32,658 nt of DNA, taken from positions 1-32,658 of the forward strand of contig NZ_PDWV01000045.1 of NCBI RefSeq assembly GCF_010093385.1, given 5' to 3'. Numbering within the stretch: the stretch's first letter is position 1; each line of letters begins with the position of its first letter. Under the pieces are notes generated by a model. The model made no database searches. It was given only the letters and a program-made list of their open reading frames with translations, and was not told the DNA's origin. This stretch comes from Pseudoxanthomonas mexicana. Its GTDB lineage: Bacteria; Pseudomonadota; Gammaproteobacteria; Xanthomonadales; Xanthomonadaceae. This document shows, in pieces, positions 1-8,507 of this stretch. The position numbers and the translations under genes are program-made.

Positions 1-925
1 GCGGGGTGGCGGGTGGGGGGGGCGACGGGGGCGACGGGGGCGCTGGCGCCGCCGCCGCGGCGGCCAGCACGTCATCGGCGTGCCGGAGATAGTCGCTGAG
101 GTACCACCGGCCCTCGCGCCGGGTCAGACTGACCACGGTGTCGATCTCACGCTCGCCCAGCGGATAGTGGATGCGCACGGTGGCCGCGTCGCCCTTCTGG
201 TCCACCAGGCCCGTGCGCAGGTCGGCGAACGTGGTGTCCAGGGGCAGGCCATAGCGCGCGAACGTCGCCTTCGCCTCGATGAAGAACGGCGTCAGCCGGC
301 GCAGGCTGCCCGTCATCCCGGCATCGCTGAGTGCCTGCTCGGTGGTCAGCCCGCTGCGGCGGGCGGCGGGCGCCAGCCGCGACAGCGTGGTGCGCGCCAG
401 GGCGGGATCGCCAAGCGGCGCCTGCTGCGCCCACTCGCCCAGCGCCGCGATCACCTGTGCATAGTGGTCGCGTTCTTCCTGGGTGTAGTCGCCCTCGTTC
501 TTCACGTACTGCACGCCGAACAGGCCCAGCGTGCGCGCGGCTTCCTTCAGGTCGCGGTCCTGCCGCGCGAACTGGCGGTCGAAGCCGCGTTGCAGGGTCT
601 TTTCCGCATCCGGGGCGGCCAGCGCGGCGAGCATCGGCACCAGCTTGTCGTCCAGCGGCAGCTCGGTCAGCGGCCAGCGGCTCTGTCCGGCGCGCCACGC
701 CGCGTCCAGCCGTGCATGCGTGGCGGGCGGCACGGCGTCGCGGGCGAAGCCTTCCAGGTCGTTGCGCTGCAGGTGGGCGGCCAGCTGGCGTACGGCCGCT
801 GCCGGCTCGCTGGCGGCGCCAGCGAGTTCCTCGGGAACGCGCTTCTTGCAGGCGCCCAGCAGTGCGAGCGGCAGCACGAGGGCGGCCAGCGCACGCACGA
901 CGGACGCAGAGGGCTTCGGCTTCAT
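1..925 (-). CDS. Putative lipoprotein, C-terminus cut by window edge
   Basis: A minus-strand frame is open from the ATG at 923-925 to the window edge (308 codons, no stop), so the C-terminus is missing. The N-terminus is a lipoprotein signal: basic residues, a hydrophobic run and a lipobox ending LLGAC with Cys26, followed by KK. The protein should be lipid-anchored in the cell envelope. The middle is helical and rich in Ala, Arg and Leu, with no catalytic motif that I recognise. The end visible here is low-complexity: an Ala run and then a Pro/Ser-Pro run at about 1-60. That stretch corresponds to very GC-rich simple repeats and may be a flexible linker. It is transcribed in the same direction as pyrF but is separated from it by a terminator. 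Function unknown. Confidence 0.75.
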   Translation of the reverse strand, partial: MKPKPSASVVRALAALVLPLALLGACKKRVPEELAGAASEPAAAVRQLAAHLQRNDLEGFARDAVPPATHARLDAAWRAGQSRWPLTELPLDDKLVPMLAALAAPDAEKTLQRGFDRQFARQDRDLKEAARTLGLFGVQYVKNEGDYTQEERDHYAQVIAALGEWAQQAPLGDPALARTTLSRLAPAARRSGLTTEQALSDAGMTGSLRRLTPFFIEAKATFARYGLPLDTTFADLRTGLVDQKGDAATVRIHYPLGEREIDTVVSLTRREGRWYLSDYLRHADDVLAAAAAAPAPPSPPSPPPPATP

Positions 926-1096
926 CCAGTGACTCCCCAGTCGCCCCGCATCTTCGCGGTCCGCGCGGGGAGCGGCAAGCATGCGCGTCGCAGTTGGGAA
1001 GCGGCGGCGGGAATGGGGAGCGGGGAATGGAACATGGCGGGGTCCCTGGGCGCTACGACGCCGGGAAAAGATCGTCCCCCCGTTCCCCGCCGGCAT

Positions 1097-1137
1097 AAAA
1101 AAGGGGACCCGGTGTCTTGCGACGCCGCGGGTCCCCT
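1097..1137 (-). terminator. Rho-independent terminator downstream of pyrF
   Basis: The arms 1102-1111 (AGGGGACCCG) and 1128-1137 (CGGGTCCCCT) are perfect inverted repeats. On the minus strand the hairpin is followed by six T residues (A run at 1097-1102). It lies about 130 bases after the pyrF stop and should end the phosphatase-pyrF transcript before the lipoprotein gene. The rest of the 926-1265 gap holds two short GC-rich inverted repeats (about 1142-1157 and 1180-1197) and no gene that I can support. Confidence 0.8.
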
Positions 1138-1240
1138 GAAATCCGGCCGAAGCCGGAGGACGAAGTGTTGTGGCACATCTCCGGCCCAAAGGCCGGACGC
1201 GCACAGACTACCTGCGCCCGAATGCTAAGGCAACACCTGA

Positions 1241-1261
1241 AATAACTCTATATAAGTTATT
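1241..1261. other. AT-rich hairpin just after the pyrF stop
   Basis: AATAACT at 1241-1247 pairs perfectly with AGTTATT at 1255-1261 around a 7-base A/T-rich loop. It starts five bases after the pyrF stop codon and is strikingly AT-rich against GC-rich surroundings. It has no T run and could be an mRNA 3'-end stabiliser. Role uncertain. Confidence 0.4.
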
Positions 1262-1265
1262 GATT

Positions 1266-1988
1266 CTATTTGGCCGCTACCGCGATTTCTGCCTGGATGG
1301 CCTCGGCAGCGGCCTTCGGATCGGTTGCCTTGCTGATCGGCCGGCCTACCACGATGGCATCGGCGCCCAGGGCGAAGGCCTCGGCCACGCCCACCGTGCG
1401 CTTCTGGTCGTCGCCCACCGGACCCCCCGGGCGGATGCCGGGACAGACGATGGAAAAGCCCGGGCCGGTGGCGGCGCGGATCATGCCGGCTTCCTGCCCC
1501 GAGCAGATCACGCCGTCGATGCCTGACGCCTGCGCGGCCAGCGCGCGCTGAACGACGATGTCCGCCGGTTCGCCGCTGTTGATGCCCATTGCCCGCAGAT
1601 CGTTGCCATCCATCGAGGTCAGTACGGTTACCGCCAGCAGTCGCAGGTCGCCCTCGCGCGCTGCGGCGGCCGCTTCCATCATCCCGGCATGCCAGCCGTG
1701 TATGGTGGCGTAGGTCACCGGCCAGCGGGACAGCCCGCGGATCACCCCGGCGACGGTGGCCGGGATGTCGAAGAACTTCAGGTCGACGAACACCCGCTTG
1801 TCGCGCCTGGCGAGTTCGTCCAGCACGCTGAAGTAGTCGCCGCTGGCCAGCAGCTCCATGCCGATCTTGTAGAACTGCACCGCATCGCCCAACCGGTCGA
1901 CCCACGCCAGCGCGTCTGCGCCGGAGGGGGCGTCCAGCGCGAAGATCAGGCGCTCGCGCGGAGTCAGCGCGACGGGACCGCGCGCCAT
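1266..1988 (-). CDS. pyrF: Orotidine 5'-phosphate decarboxylase
   Basis: This 240-residue enzyme makes UMP from OMP in the last step of pyrimidine synthesis, in the cytoplasm. The family signature DLKFFDIP is present, with the catalytic Asp-x-Lys-x-x-Asp set at about D69, K71 and D74. ALD near residue 18 and the phosphate-binding end ([11 protein letters not shown]) also fit. The length matches the bacterial enzyme. I chose the ATG at 1986-1988 because it overlaps the stop of the upstream phosphatase gene by one base (TGATG), a usual sign of translational coupling. The frame extends further upstream only through that gene. A terminator follows at 1097-1137. Confidence 0.95.
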   Translation of the reverse strand: MARGPVALTPRERLIFALDAPSGADALAWVDRLGDAVQFYKIGMELLASGDYFSVLDELARRDKRVFVDLKFFDIPATVAGVIRGLSRWPVTYATIHGWHAGMMEAAAAAREGDLRLLAVTVLTSMDGNDLRAMGINSGEPADIVVQRALAAQASGIDGVICSGQEAGMIRAATGPGFSIVCPGIRPGGPVGDDQKRTVGVAEAFALGADAIVVGRPISKATDPKAAAEAIQAEIAVAAK

Positions 1989-2910
1989 CACGGCGCGTAG
2001 TCCAGCGCGTCGCGCTTGGCCTGCGTGCGGGCAGCGGCCGGCTGGTCCCAGGCGTTGTTGAACAGGGCGGGTTCCCACGAGCCGTAGGTCGGGTTGGGCA
2101 GCATCCACCAGCGCTCGCCGAACCAGTCGTCGTACTCGTCGAACAGCGTCTGGCGGCCCTCGCGGGTGTTGGCTTCCACCTGGACGAAGTCACCGATCTG
2201 GTCGCCGAACTGCATCAGCACGCGGTACTTCTGCCCGGCCAGACGGCGGCGGCAGTTCTTTTCGCTGCCGTTCTGCTCGCAGCCTTCCAGCACCGTGCCC
2301 GGGCCGAGGAACACGCTGTCGTCGGCCACCGGCAGGCCCGCTTCGCGCAGGTTGGCCAGCGTGGCTTCCTTCAGGTGCACGGCGCGGTTGGAGATGTAGA
2401 GATGGTCACGCCCTTCTCGGCCGCGGCCTTGGCGAAATCCACCACGCCGGGCAGCGGCTTGGCCTTCTTCTCGGCCACCCACTGGTCCCAGCTGATTTCG
2501 TCGTACTCCTTGCCATCGCGGATCAGGCGGGCCTGGTACGGCGAGTTGTCCAGTACCGTCTCGTCCACGTCCATCACCACGGCAGGCTTCAGGCCGATGG
2601 CGGCGTTGCCGCGCTCGTCGGGGACCAGCGCATCCCAGGGCTTTTCCTTCAGCGCGGCATCCAGGTGGTCGGCGGCGGCACGGAAGGTCTGGGTGGTGAT
2701 CGCGCGGTATTCCACCGAGGTCTGCACCCAGGCCACGGCATTGAGGTTGTCGTGCGTGCCGGTGGGCTTGGCCTGGGTCGCGGTGGCAGCGGGTGCCGCG
2801 GGCTCGGACGGCATGGCCGCGGGTTCGGTGCGCTTGCACGCGGACAGGGTCAGCAACGAAGCCGCCAGGCCGGCGGTGAGCAGGGAAACGCGCATGAGAG
2901 GTCCGGTCAT
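1988..2910 (-). pseudogene. e(P4)-type HAD acid phosphatase/5'-nucleotidase, frameshifted
   Basis: Two overlapping frames together make one protein of the lipoprotein e(P4)/class C acid phosphatase family, secreted enzymes that remove phosphate from nucleotides. The first part (from 2910 to about 2402) has a lipoprotein signal with LSAC, a Thr/Ala/Pro linker and the HAD nucleophile motif DVDETVLDN. The second part (about 2402 to 1988) carries YISNRA, the HAD Ser motif, and the rest of the domain up to the stop that overlaps pyrF. At about 2395-2405 one base is missing: the sequence reads GTNISTS in the first frame where the family expects an aromatic residue before YISNR. There is no homopolymer at the site. 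It could be a real inactivating mutation or a base-calling error. The ATG at 2895 (MRVSLL) is an alternative start. Confidence 0.8.
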
Positions 2911-3011
2911 CGAAGTGCCGGAATTCTAGCCGACCGGTATGACACCCGTCGTTCGATGCCGCGATGCACGGGTTATCCTGCCGCCCCGCCGTTCCTGTTC
3001 CCGATGCCTCC

Positions 3012-3656
3012 ATGGAAGACACCGCGCCCGTCCTGAATGCCGCCGAGGCCCGCCTGCTGGGCTGCCTGATCGAGAAGGAAGCCACCACGCCGGAAACCTA
3101 CCCGCTGACGGTGAACGCCGCGCAGGCCGCCGCCAACCAGAAGACCGCGCGCGAGCCGGTGATGGCGCTGGATCCCGGTGCGGTGAACCATGCGCTGCGG
3201 CAGCTGGAGCAGAAGGGCCTGGCGAAGCAGGTGTTCTCTTCGCGCGCCGAGCGCTACGAGCACCGTACCGCGGCGTTCTTCGGCATTCCGCAACAGCAGG
3301 CCGTGCTGCTGGGATTGCTGCTGCTGCGTGGCGCGCAGACGGTGCACGAACTGCTCGCGCGCAGCGAACGGTTGTTCAAGTTCAACGATGCGGACGATGT
3401 TCGCCATCACCTCGACCGCATGATCCAGCGCGAAACGGCGCTCGCCGTGCAGATCCCGCGCGGGCCGGGGCAGCGGGAAGACCGCTACATGCATCTGCTC
3501 TGTGGTCCGGTGGACGTGGCCGCGATCACGGCACGGCTGCCGTCCGCTTCGGCCGGCGAGCCCGCGCATGCGGAACTCGAAGCGCGCGTCGCCGCGCTGG
3601 AGGGCGAGGTTGCGGCGTTGCGCGAACAGTTGGCCGATCTGCTCGCGACACGCTAA
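3012..3656 (+). CDS. YceH-family (DUF480) protein
   Basis: The 214-residue product matches the YceH/DUF480 family: [17 protein letters not shown] at the start, then [10 protein letters not shown], and winged-helix-like segments ([28 protein letters not shown]). The last 35 residues form a short coiled coil ([20 protein letters not shown]). The family has a double winged-helix fold and no settled biochemical role. I chose the ATG at 3012 because the conserved domain begins directly after it; an upstream in-frame ATG at 2964 would add 16 atypical residues. It diverges from the phosphatase-pyrF pair, so promoters for both should lie in 2911-3011. Confidence 0.9.
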   Translation: MEDTAPVLNAAEARLLGCLIEKEATTPETYPLTVNAAQAAANQKTAREPVMALDPGAVNHALRQLEQKGLAKQVFSSRAERYEHRTAAFFGIPQQQAVLLGLLLLRGAQTVHELLARSERLFKFNDADDVRHHLDRMIQRETALAVQIPRGPGQREDRYMHLLCGPVDVAAITARLPSASAGEPAHAELEARVAALEGEVAALREQLADLLATR

Positions 3657-3665
3657 GCCTGAGCG

Positions 3666-4202
3666 TCAGTCTTCGTCCGGCAGCAGTGCCAGCAGGTCGG
3701 TCACGCCCACGTCCACGCCCGCCTGCGACAGCAGGGTGGTGACCTGTCCGCGGTGATGGGTCTGGTGGTTGAACAGATGCGTGAGCAGGCCCTCGACGCT
3801 GCGCGTGAACGTGGCTCCCTTCGTGTTGGTGTACGTCAGGCGGGACGCCACCTGCGCCGGCGTGAGCGTGTCCACCCAGCGCAGGATCAACGCATCCAGC
3901 CATTCGCGCCGTGCACGCAGTGCGGGAAGCGTCGGGTACGGCACCGCGTCCAGCGCGGTCGGCATCGGCGTGTCGTCCAGCGCGGCAAGCACGGATGAGT
4001 CATCGGCGGCCGATGCGAACCGCTTGAGCCAGATCGTGTCGGCCACCACCAGATGATTCAGCGTGCCGATCACCGAACCGAAGAACGTGCCACGATCCTC
4101 GGCCAGCGCCTCATCCGGCAAGGTCGCGGCCGCCTCATAGAGGCGCCGGTTCATCCATTGGTTGTAGGACGCCAGCAGCGTCATGCATGCATCAGCGGTC
4201 AC
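3666..4202 (-). CDS. DinB-family putative metal-dependent protein
   Basis: The 178-residue product shows the DinB/YfiT four-helix pattern. LNHLVVADTIW carries the first metal-ligand His, and HLFNHQTHHRGQ near the C-terminus carries the others, as in the DinB superfamily. These proteins bind a divalent metal; some are thiol-dependent transferases, but this one cannot be assigned a substrate. The GTG start at 4202 has an AGGA-type ribosome site about 7 bases upstream; an internal ATG at 4184 (MTLLASYNQW) also fits the family start. It is the last gene of a minus-strand unit, 12 bases after the VOC gene, and converges on the YceH gene. Confidence 0.85.
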   Translation of the reverse strand: MTADACMTLLASYNQWMNRRLYEAAATLPDEALAEDRGTFFGSVIGTLNHLVVADTIWLKRFASAADDSSVLAALDDTPMPTALDAVPYPTLPALRARREWLDALILRWVDTLTPAQVASRLTYTNTKGATFTRSVEGLLTHLFNHQTHHRGQVTTLLSQAGVDVGVTDLLALLPDED

Positions 4203-4214
4203 GTCCCGTTCCTG

Positions 4215-4589
4215 TCAGCGCTTCTCTTCCATCAGTCCGACCAGGTTGCCGTCCGGATCGCGCAGGAAGCCGGTCCACAACTCGTGGTCCGGCATGCGCG
4301 CGGCCAACTGCGGTGGCCGTTCCTCCGTCGCACCGCGCGCCACCAGCGCCGCCTGGGTGGGGACGATGTCCTGCACCTGGAAGTAAAGGATCGAGTTTGC
4401 GCCCGCTGTGCCGGCGCCCTGCGGCGTGGTCAGCATCAGGCGGATGCCGTCGGCGTCCAGGAATGCGAGCGTCGGCGCTGGCTGGAACAGGAACGGCAGG
4501 CCGAGCACGTCGCGGTAGAACGCCAGCGCCGCATCGACATCGCTCACGGTGATGGCGATCTGGCGGATACCGGAAAGGCGGGGTTCCAT
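4215..4589 (-). CDS. VOC/glyoxalase-family protein
   Basis: This 124-residue protein has the vicinal-oxygen-chelate fold pattern: two repeats, the first beginning with IRQIAITVSDVDAALAFYRDVLGLPF and the second with ILYFQVQDI, ending with the typical FLRDPDGNLVGLME. The final Glu is a usual metal ligand; the first-repeat metal position is a Gln/Ile context rather than His, so metal binding is uncertain. Substrate unknown. The ATG at 4587-4589 follows a strong GGAGG seven bases upstream. Spacings of 20 and 12 bases to its neighbours suggest an operon with the membrane protein before it and the DinB protein after it. Confidence 0.88.
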   Translation of the reverse strand: MEPRLSGIRQIAITVSDVDAALAFYRDVLGLPFLFQPAPTLAFLDADGIRLMLTTPQGAGTAGANSILYFQVQDIVPTQAALVARGATEERPPQLAARMPDHELWTGFLRDPDGNLVGLMEEKR

Positions 4590-4609
4590 CGCGGTGCCTC
4601 CTTCCGGCA

Positions 4610-4996
4610 TCACTTCGGCCGCCGGCTGCTGCGCAGCAGGAACAGGCTTCCCACCAGCATGCCGACCAGAGACGCGCCCAGGCCCAGGCCGAAGCCGACC
4701 ACCACGTCCGCCACCGCCGGGCCGGTGCCGGCGACGCCGCGCGCTGCATTCATCGCAATCCGCACCAGCACAGCGACCGGCACGGCCGCCGAGATCAGCA
4801 GCCACAGTGGCAGGAAGCGGCCCGTGCCGAACGCACGCAGCAGCATGGCGATCACGCCCACGGCCACCAGCCCGGGCCCGTAGAGGGCGCGCGGCAGGCC
4901 GGCCTGCTCCGGCGCCAGCTGCCAGTAAGGAAAGCCTACGCCGACCAGGGCGATCAGGAAGCCGATCCACCGCCAAGCCCTGCTGTCGCGCGTCAT
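4610..4996 (-). CDS. Small four-helix membrane protein, function unknown
   Basis: The 128-residue product has about four hydrophobic helices: residues roughly 10-27, 38-56, 60-80 and 95-122, with basic residues at both ends (MTRDSRAWRW and RSSRRPK). It should sit in the inner membrane. I see no transport or catalytic motif. It is the first gene of the minus-strand unit with the VOC and DinB genes. The ATG at 4996 is chosen because the longer frame to 5119 runs into the rep gene and has no hydrophobic or conserved content. Confidence 0.75.
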   Translation of the reverse strand: MTRDSRAWRWIGFLIALVGVGFPYWQLAPEQAGLPRALYGPGLVAVGVIAMLLRAFGTGRFLPLWLLISAAVPVAVLVRIAMNAARGVAGTGPAVADVVVGFGLGLGASLVGMLVGSLFLLRSSRRPK

Positions 4997-5054
4997 GCCC
5001 CGCTCCGTACGTATGGGATGCCGCGCAGCGTAGCGCAACCGTCGTCGCTGCGCG

Positions 5055-7031
5055 TCAGTCGAACATCGCCTGGATCGCGGCCAGGCCGGCGCTGGCGCGT
5101 TCCTTCTTGCGTTCGGCATCCGCCACCGGGTCCGCGCCGTCGCGCTGCAGTTCCTCCGCGGGCAACTCGTCGATGAAGCGGCTGGGCTGCAGGCGCAGGC
5201 GTTCGCCGAAACGGCGGGTCTCGCGACTGTGGCTGAGCCACAGCTGGATCTTGGCGCGGGTGATGCCCACGTACATCAGGCGCCGTTCTTCCTGCAGATT
5301 GCCTTCCTCAACGCTGGTCTCGTGCGGCAGCGTGCCGTCCTCGCAGCCGACGATGAACACGTACGGGAACTCCAGTCCCTTGGCGGCGTGCAGGCTCATC
5401 AGGCGCACCTGGTTGCCGCCGTCGTCCTTGTCGTTGCGCGACAGCAGCGCGAGTTGCGCGGCCAGGTCGCCGGCCGAGCTGCCGCGCGGGCCGCCCTCGA
5501 ACCAGTCCGCCAATTCGTCCAGGTTCGCGCGGCGGCGCTGGAACGAGGCCTCGTCCTTGCACTGCGCGCGCAGGTCGGCCAGCAGGCCGGACCGTTCGCT
5601 GAGGCGTCGCACCAGATCGGCCGGCGGAAGTTCCTCGGCATGCCGGCGCAGGTCCCGCAGGATGTCGACGAAGGCGCTCAGGCCGTTGGCCGCGCGCGGC
5701 GGCAGCGCCTTCAGCGCGCCCATCGATTCGGCGGCGCGCGACAGCGGCAGGTGCGCGTGCTGCGCCATCTCGGCGAGTTTCGCGAGCGACGTCGCGCCGA
5801 CTTCGCGCTTGGGCGACTGCACCGCGCGCAGGAAGGCGGCATCGTCGTCGGGGTTCACCAGCAGGCGCAGCCACGACAGGGCGTCCTTCACTTCCTGGCG
5901 TTCCAGGAAGGCGGTGCCGCCGGTCAGGTGATAGGGAATGCGCAGCAGCTGCAGCGCCTTTTCCAGCGCGCGCGACTGGTGGTTGCCGCGGAACAGGATG
6001 CAGAAATCGCTCCAGGCCGCGCTCTTGGACGCATGCACGAAGGAGATCTCGGCCGCGACCTTTTCGGCCTCGTGTTCGCTGTCGCGGCATTCCCACACGC
6101 GGATGCGCTCGCCGTCGGCCTGGTCGCTCCACAGTTTCTTAGGGTGTTCGTGGGGGTTGTTGGCGATCAGCGCATTGGCGGCGCGCAGCACGCGGTTGCT
6201 GCAGCGGTAGTTCTGTTCCAGCTTGATGATCTGCAGGGCGGGGTAGTCTTTCGCCATCTGCATCAGGTTGTCGGGGTTCGCGCCGCGCCACGCGTAGATG
6301 CTCTGGTCGTCGTCGCCCACGCAGGTGAAGTCGCCGCGCTCGCCGGCGATCGCCTTCAGCAGGCGGTACTGCGCGTCGTTGGTGTCCTGGCATTCGTCGA
6401 CCAGCAGGTAGCCGATGCGCTCGCGCCAAGCGGCGGTGACCTCCGGATTGTTTTCCAGCACCTGCACCGGCAGCCGGATCAGGTCGTCGAAGTCGACGGC
6501 GTTGAACGTGGTCAGCCGGTCCTGGTAGCGCTGGTACAGCAGCGCCGCCTCCTTCTCGCGGTTGGTGCGTGCGGCAGCCAGCGCTTCCTCCGGCGAGAGG
6601 CCGGCGTTCTTCGCACGCGAGATGAGGTTCTTCGCCATCTCCACCTCGTCGGGCTTGGCGCCGTACATCAGGTCTTTGACCTGTGCGCTGGCGTCGTCGG
6701 CGTCGAAGATGGAGAAGCCGCGCTTCAGGCCCACGGCGGCGTGTTCGATCTGCAGGAACTTCAGTCCGAGCGCGTGGAAGGTGCAGATCGTCAGGCCTTC
6801 GGCCGCGTCGCCCTTGATCCGCTTGGATACGCGTTCGCGCATTTCCTTGGCGGACTTGTTGGTGAAGGTGATCGCCGCGATCCGGCGCGCCGGGAAATGG
6901 TTGCCGGCGATCAGGTGCGCGATCTTCTCCACGATCACCCGCGTCTTGCCGCTGCCGGCGCCCGCGAGCACCAGCAGGGGGCCCTTGCTGTGAAGGACGG
7001 CGGCGCGTTGGGGGGGGTTGAGACCGTGCAT
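5055..7031 (-). CDS. rep: ATP-dependent DNA helicase Rep
   Basis: The 658-residue product is a superfamily 1A helicase of the Rep type, which moves 3' to 5' on DNA and helps forks pass protein roadblocks. Motifs in order: Walker A GAGSGKT (K29), Ia AITFTNKSAKEM, Walker B LLVDECQDTN, motif III GDDDQSIYAWRGA, motif IV QNYRCSNRVLRAANALI, motif V SLHAAKGLEFPYVFIVGCEDG and motif VI EERRLMYVGITRA. The N-terminus (MHGLNPPQRAAV) and length fit Rep better than the longer UvrD or PcrA. It is transcribed alone on the minus strand and diverges from the Sel1-like gene. Confidence 0.95.
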   Translation of the reverse strand: MHGLNPPQRAAVLHSKGPLLVLAGAGSGKTRVIVEKIAHLIAGNHFPARRIAAITFTNKSAKEMRERVSKRIKGDAAEGLTICTFHALGLKFLQIEHAAVGLKRGFSIFDADDASAQVKDLMYGAKPDEVEMAKNLISRAKNAGLSPEEALAAARTNREKEAALLYQRYQDRLTTFNAVDFDDLIRLPVQVLENNPEVTAAWRERIGYLLVDECQDTNDAQYRLLKAIAGERGDFTCVGDDDQSIYAWRGANPDNLMQMAKDYPALQIIKLEQNYRCSNRVLRAANALIANNPHEHPKKLWSDQADGERIRVWECRDSEHEAEKVAAEISFVHASKSAAWSDFCILFRGNHQSRALEKALQLLRIPYHLTGGTAFLERQEVKDALSWLRLLVNPDDDAAFLRAVQSPKREVGATSLAKLAEMAQHAHLPLSRAAESMGALKALPPRAANGLSAFVDILRDLRRHAEELPPADLVRRLSERSGLLADLRAQCKDEASFQRRRANLDELADWFEGGPRGSSAGDLAAQLALLSRNDKDDGGNQVRLMSLHAAKGLEFPYVFIVGCEDGTLPHETSVEEGNLQEERRLMYVGITRAKIQLWLSHSRETRRFGERLRLQPSRFIDELPAEELQRDGADPVADAERKKERASAGLAAIQAMFD

Positions 7032-7126
7032 GGGGCGTACTTCTGCGTAGGTCGTCAGTTTACAGACAACGGCGGCCGGCTTCTTCTAGCATGGCATCCG
7101 TCTCCCTCCAGACGCAGGTCCGCCAC

Positions 7127-7855
7127 ATGAATGCACTACCGCTCCGAGCGCTGATGGTGGCCCTCGTCCTGGCAAGCGCGCCCGCCGTCGCGCAGGAGGA
7201 GAAGATCGATCCCGCGGTATTGACAGAGGGTTTCCTCGCCGCGCATCCCGACCTGCGCTGGCGCGCGGAAGGGGTCCGGTCGTACGAACGGAAAGACTAC
7301 GACGAGGCCTTGGCCGCATTCAGGCGCGCGGCGTTCCATGGCGACAAGCCGGCGCAGGCGATGATCGCCGAAATGTACTGGAATGGCGTCGGGGTCGCGA
7401 TGGATCGGCCACTGGCATATGCCTGGATGGATATCGCGGCCGAGCGGCTCTACCACGACTTCCTGGTTCGGCGAGAGGGCATGTGGAGCGCGCTGGACGA
7501 GGCGCAGCAACGGGATGCGCTGGCGCGGGGCCAGCCGCTCATGGCGGAGTACGGCGACGATGTCGCCAAGCCGCGGCTGGAGAAGATCCTCCGGCGCGAA
7601 AAGCGCCGCGTCACCGGGAGCCGGGTCGGTTATGTCGGCAACCTCACCATCGTTCCATTCACCGGGCCTCTGGCCGGCACCGGGATGACGCTGAGCGGGG
7701 ACCAGTATTTCGCGCCCAAGTACTGGCAGCCGGAGAAGTACTGGGAACTGCAGGACGCGATCTGGAAAGCGCCGCTGAAAGGGCGGGTCCGGGTCGGTGA
7801 TGTCGAGAACGTACCGCCTCCGCCGGCGCAACTTCCGGAACGGAAGGACCGGTGA
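7127..7855 (+). CDS. Exported Sel1-like repeat protein
   Basis: The product (242 residues from the ATG at 7127) starts with a signal peptide ending at about APAVAQ. A tetratricopeptide/Sel1-like segment follows: YERKDYDEALAAFRRAAFHGDKPAQAMIAEMYWNGVGVAMD and then LAYAWMDIAAE, which is the classical Sel1 wording. The second half (GYVGNLTIVPFTG... PKYWQPEKYWELQD) is unfamiliar to me. It is probably periplasmic and may act in protein contacts. I chose the second Met of the frame because the signal peptide begins there; the upstream ATG at 7091 adds 12 polar residues. It is followed 22 bases later by tdk on the same strand. Confidence 0.8.
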   Translation: MNALPLRALMVALVLASAPAVAQEEKIDPAVLTEGFLAAHPDLRWRAEGVRSYERKDYDEALAAFRRAAFHGDKPAQAMIAEMYWNGVGVAMDRPLAYAWMDIAAERLYHDFLVRREGMWSALDEAQQRDALARGQPLMAEYGDDVAKPRLEKILRREKRRVTGSRVGYVGNLTIVPFTGPLAGTGMTLSGDQYFAPKYWQPEKYWELQDAIWKAPLKGRVRVGDVENVPPPPAQLPERKDR

Positions 7856-7877
7856 TGCGCCGCGGTAGAATCCGCGC

Positions 7878-8501
7878 ATGGCCAAGCTCTACTTCTACTA
7901 CTCGGCGATGAATGCCGGGAAGACCACCACGCTGCTGCAGTCCGCGCACAACTACCGCGAGCGCGGGATGCGGGTGGCGATCCTCACGCCGCGGCTGGAC
8001 GACCGCGCCGGCGCCGGGGTGGTGGCGTCACGGATCGGCCTGCGCTCGGAGGCGGTCGCCTTCGAGCGGGACGACGACCTGGAGCGCTGGATCCGCGACG
8101 ACATCGCCGCGCACGGCAAGCTCGACTGCGTGCTGGTGGACGAGGCGCAGTTCCTGACCCGTGCGCAGGTCTGGCAGCTCAGCGAGGTGGTGGATGCCTT
8201 GCGCATCCCGGTACTCTGCTATGGCCTGCGCACCGACTTCCGCGGTGAACTCTTCGAGGGCAGCCAGTACCTGCTGGCCTGGGCCGACGAGATGAGCGAG
8301 ATCAAGACCATCTGCCACACCGGCAAGAAGGCCACCATGACCGTGCGGGTCAATGAGCAGGGCCTGGCGGTGCAGGATGGGCCGCAGGTGGAGATCGGCG
8401 GCAACGAGCGCTATGTGTCGGTCAGCCGCGCCGAGTTCAAGAAGATCGCCCGCGGCGAGGGACGCATCGATCCCCTGCAGCCCGGGCTCCCCCTGGAGTG
8501 A
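7878..8501 (+). CDS. tdk: Thymidine kinase (type II)
   Basis: The 207-residue enzyme phosphorylates thymidine to dTMP in the salvage pathway. It has the P-loop ([12 protein letters not shown]15), the DEAQFL segment with the catalytic Glu, the lasso [14 protein letters not shown] and the nucleoside-binding end [15 protein letters not shown]. In E. coli-type enzymes the lasso and C-terminal region hold a structural zinc through CxC-type cysteines. Here only one of these Cys remains (CHTG in place of CHCG, SVSR in place of SVCR). As I remember it, this form is shared by Xanthomonas relatives. It converges on the kinase gene with a gap of only six bases. Confidence 0.95.
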   Translation: MAKLYFYYSAMNAGKTTTLLQSAHNYRERGMRVAILTPRLDDRAGAGVVASRIGLRSEAVAFERDDDLERWIRDDIAAHGKLDCVLVDEAQFLTRAQVWQLSEVVDALRIPVLCYGLRTDFRGELFEGSQYLLAWADEMSEIKTICHTGKKATMTVRVNEQGLAVQDGPQVEIGGNERYVSVSRAEFKKIARGEGRIDPLQPGLPLE

Positions 8502-8507
8502 GTCGCC

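Noticed and set aside
80..1228. Plus-strand frame at the left edge
   Set aside because: Opposite the lipoprotein gene; Arg/Gln-rich shadow translation running through a terminator.
5229..7130. Long plus-strand frame (633 codons) opposite rep
   Set aside because: It is the antisense shadow of a complete, motif-rich helicase gene in GC-rich DNA; its translation is low in complexity and has no domain.
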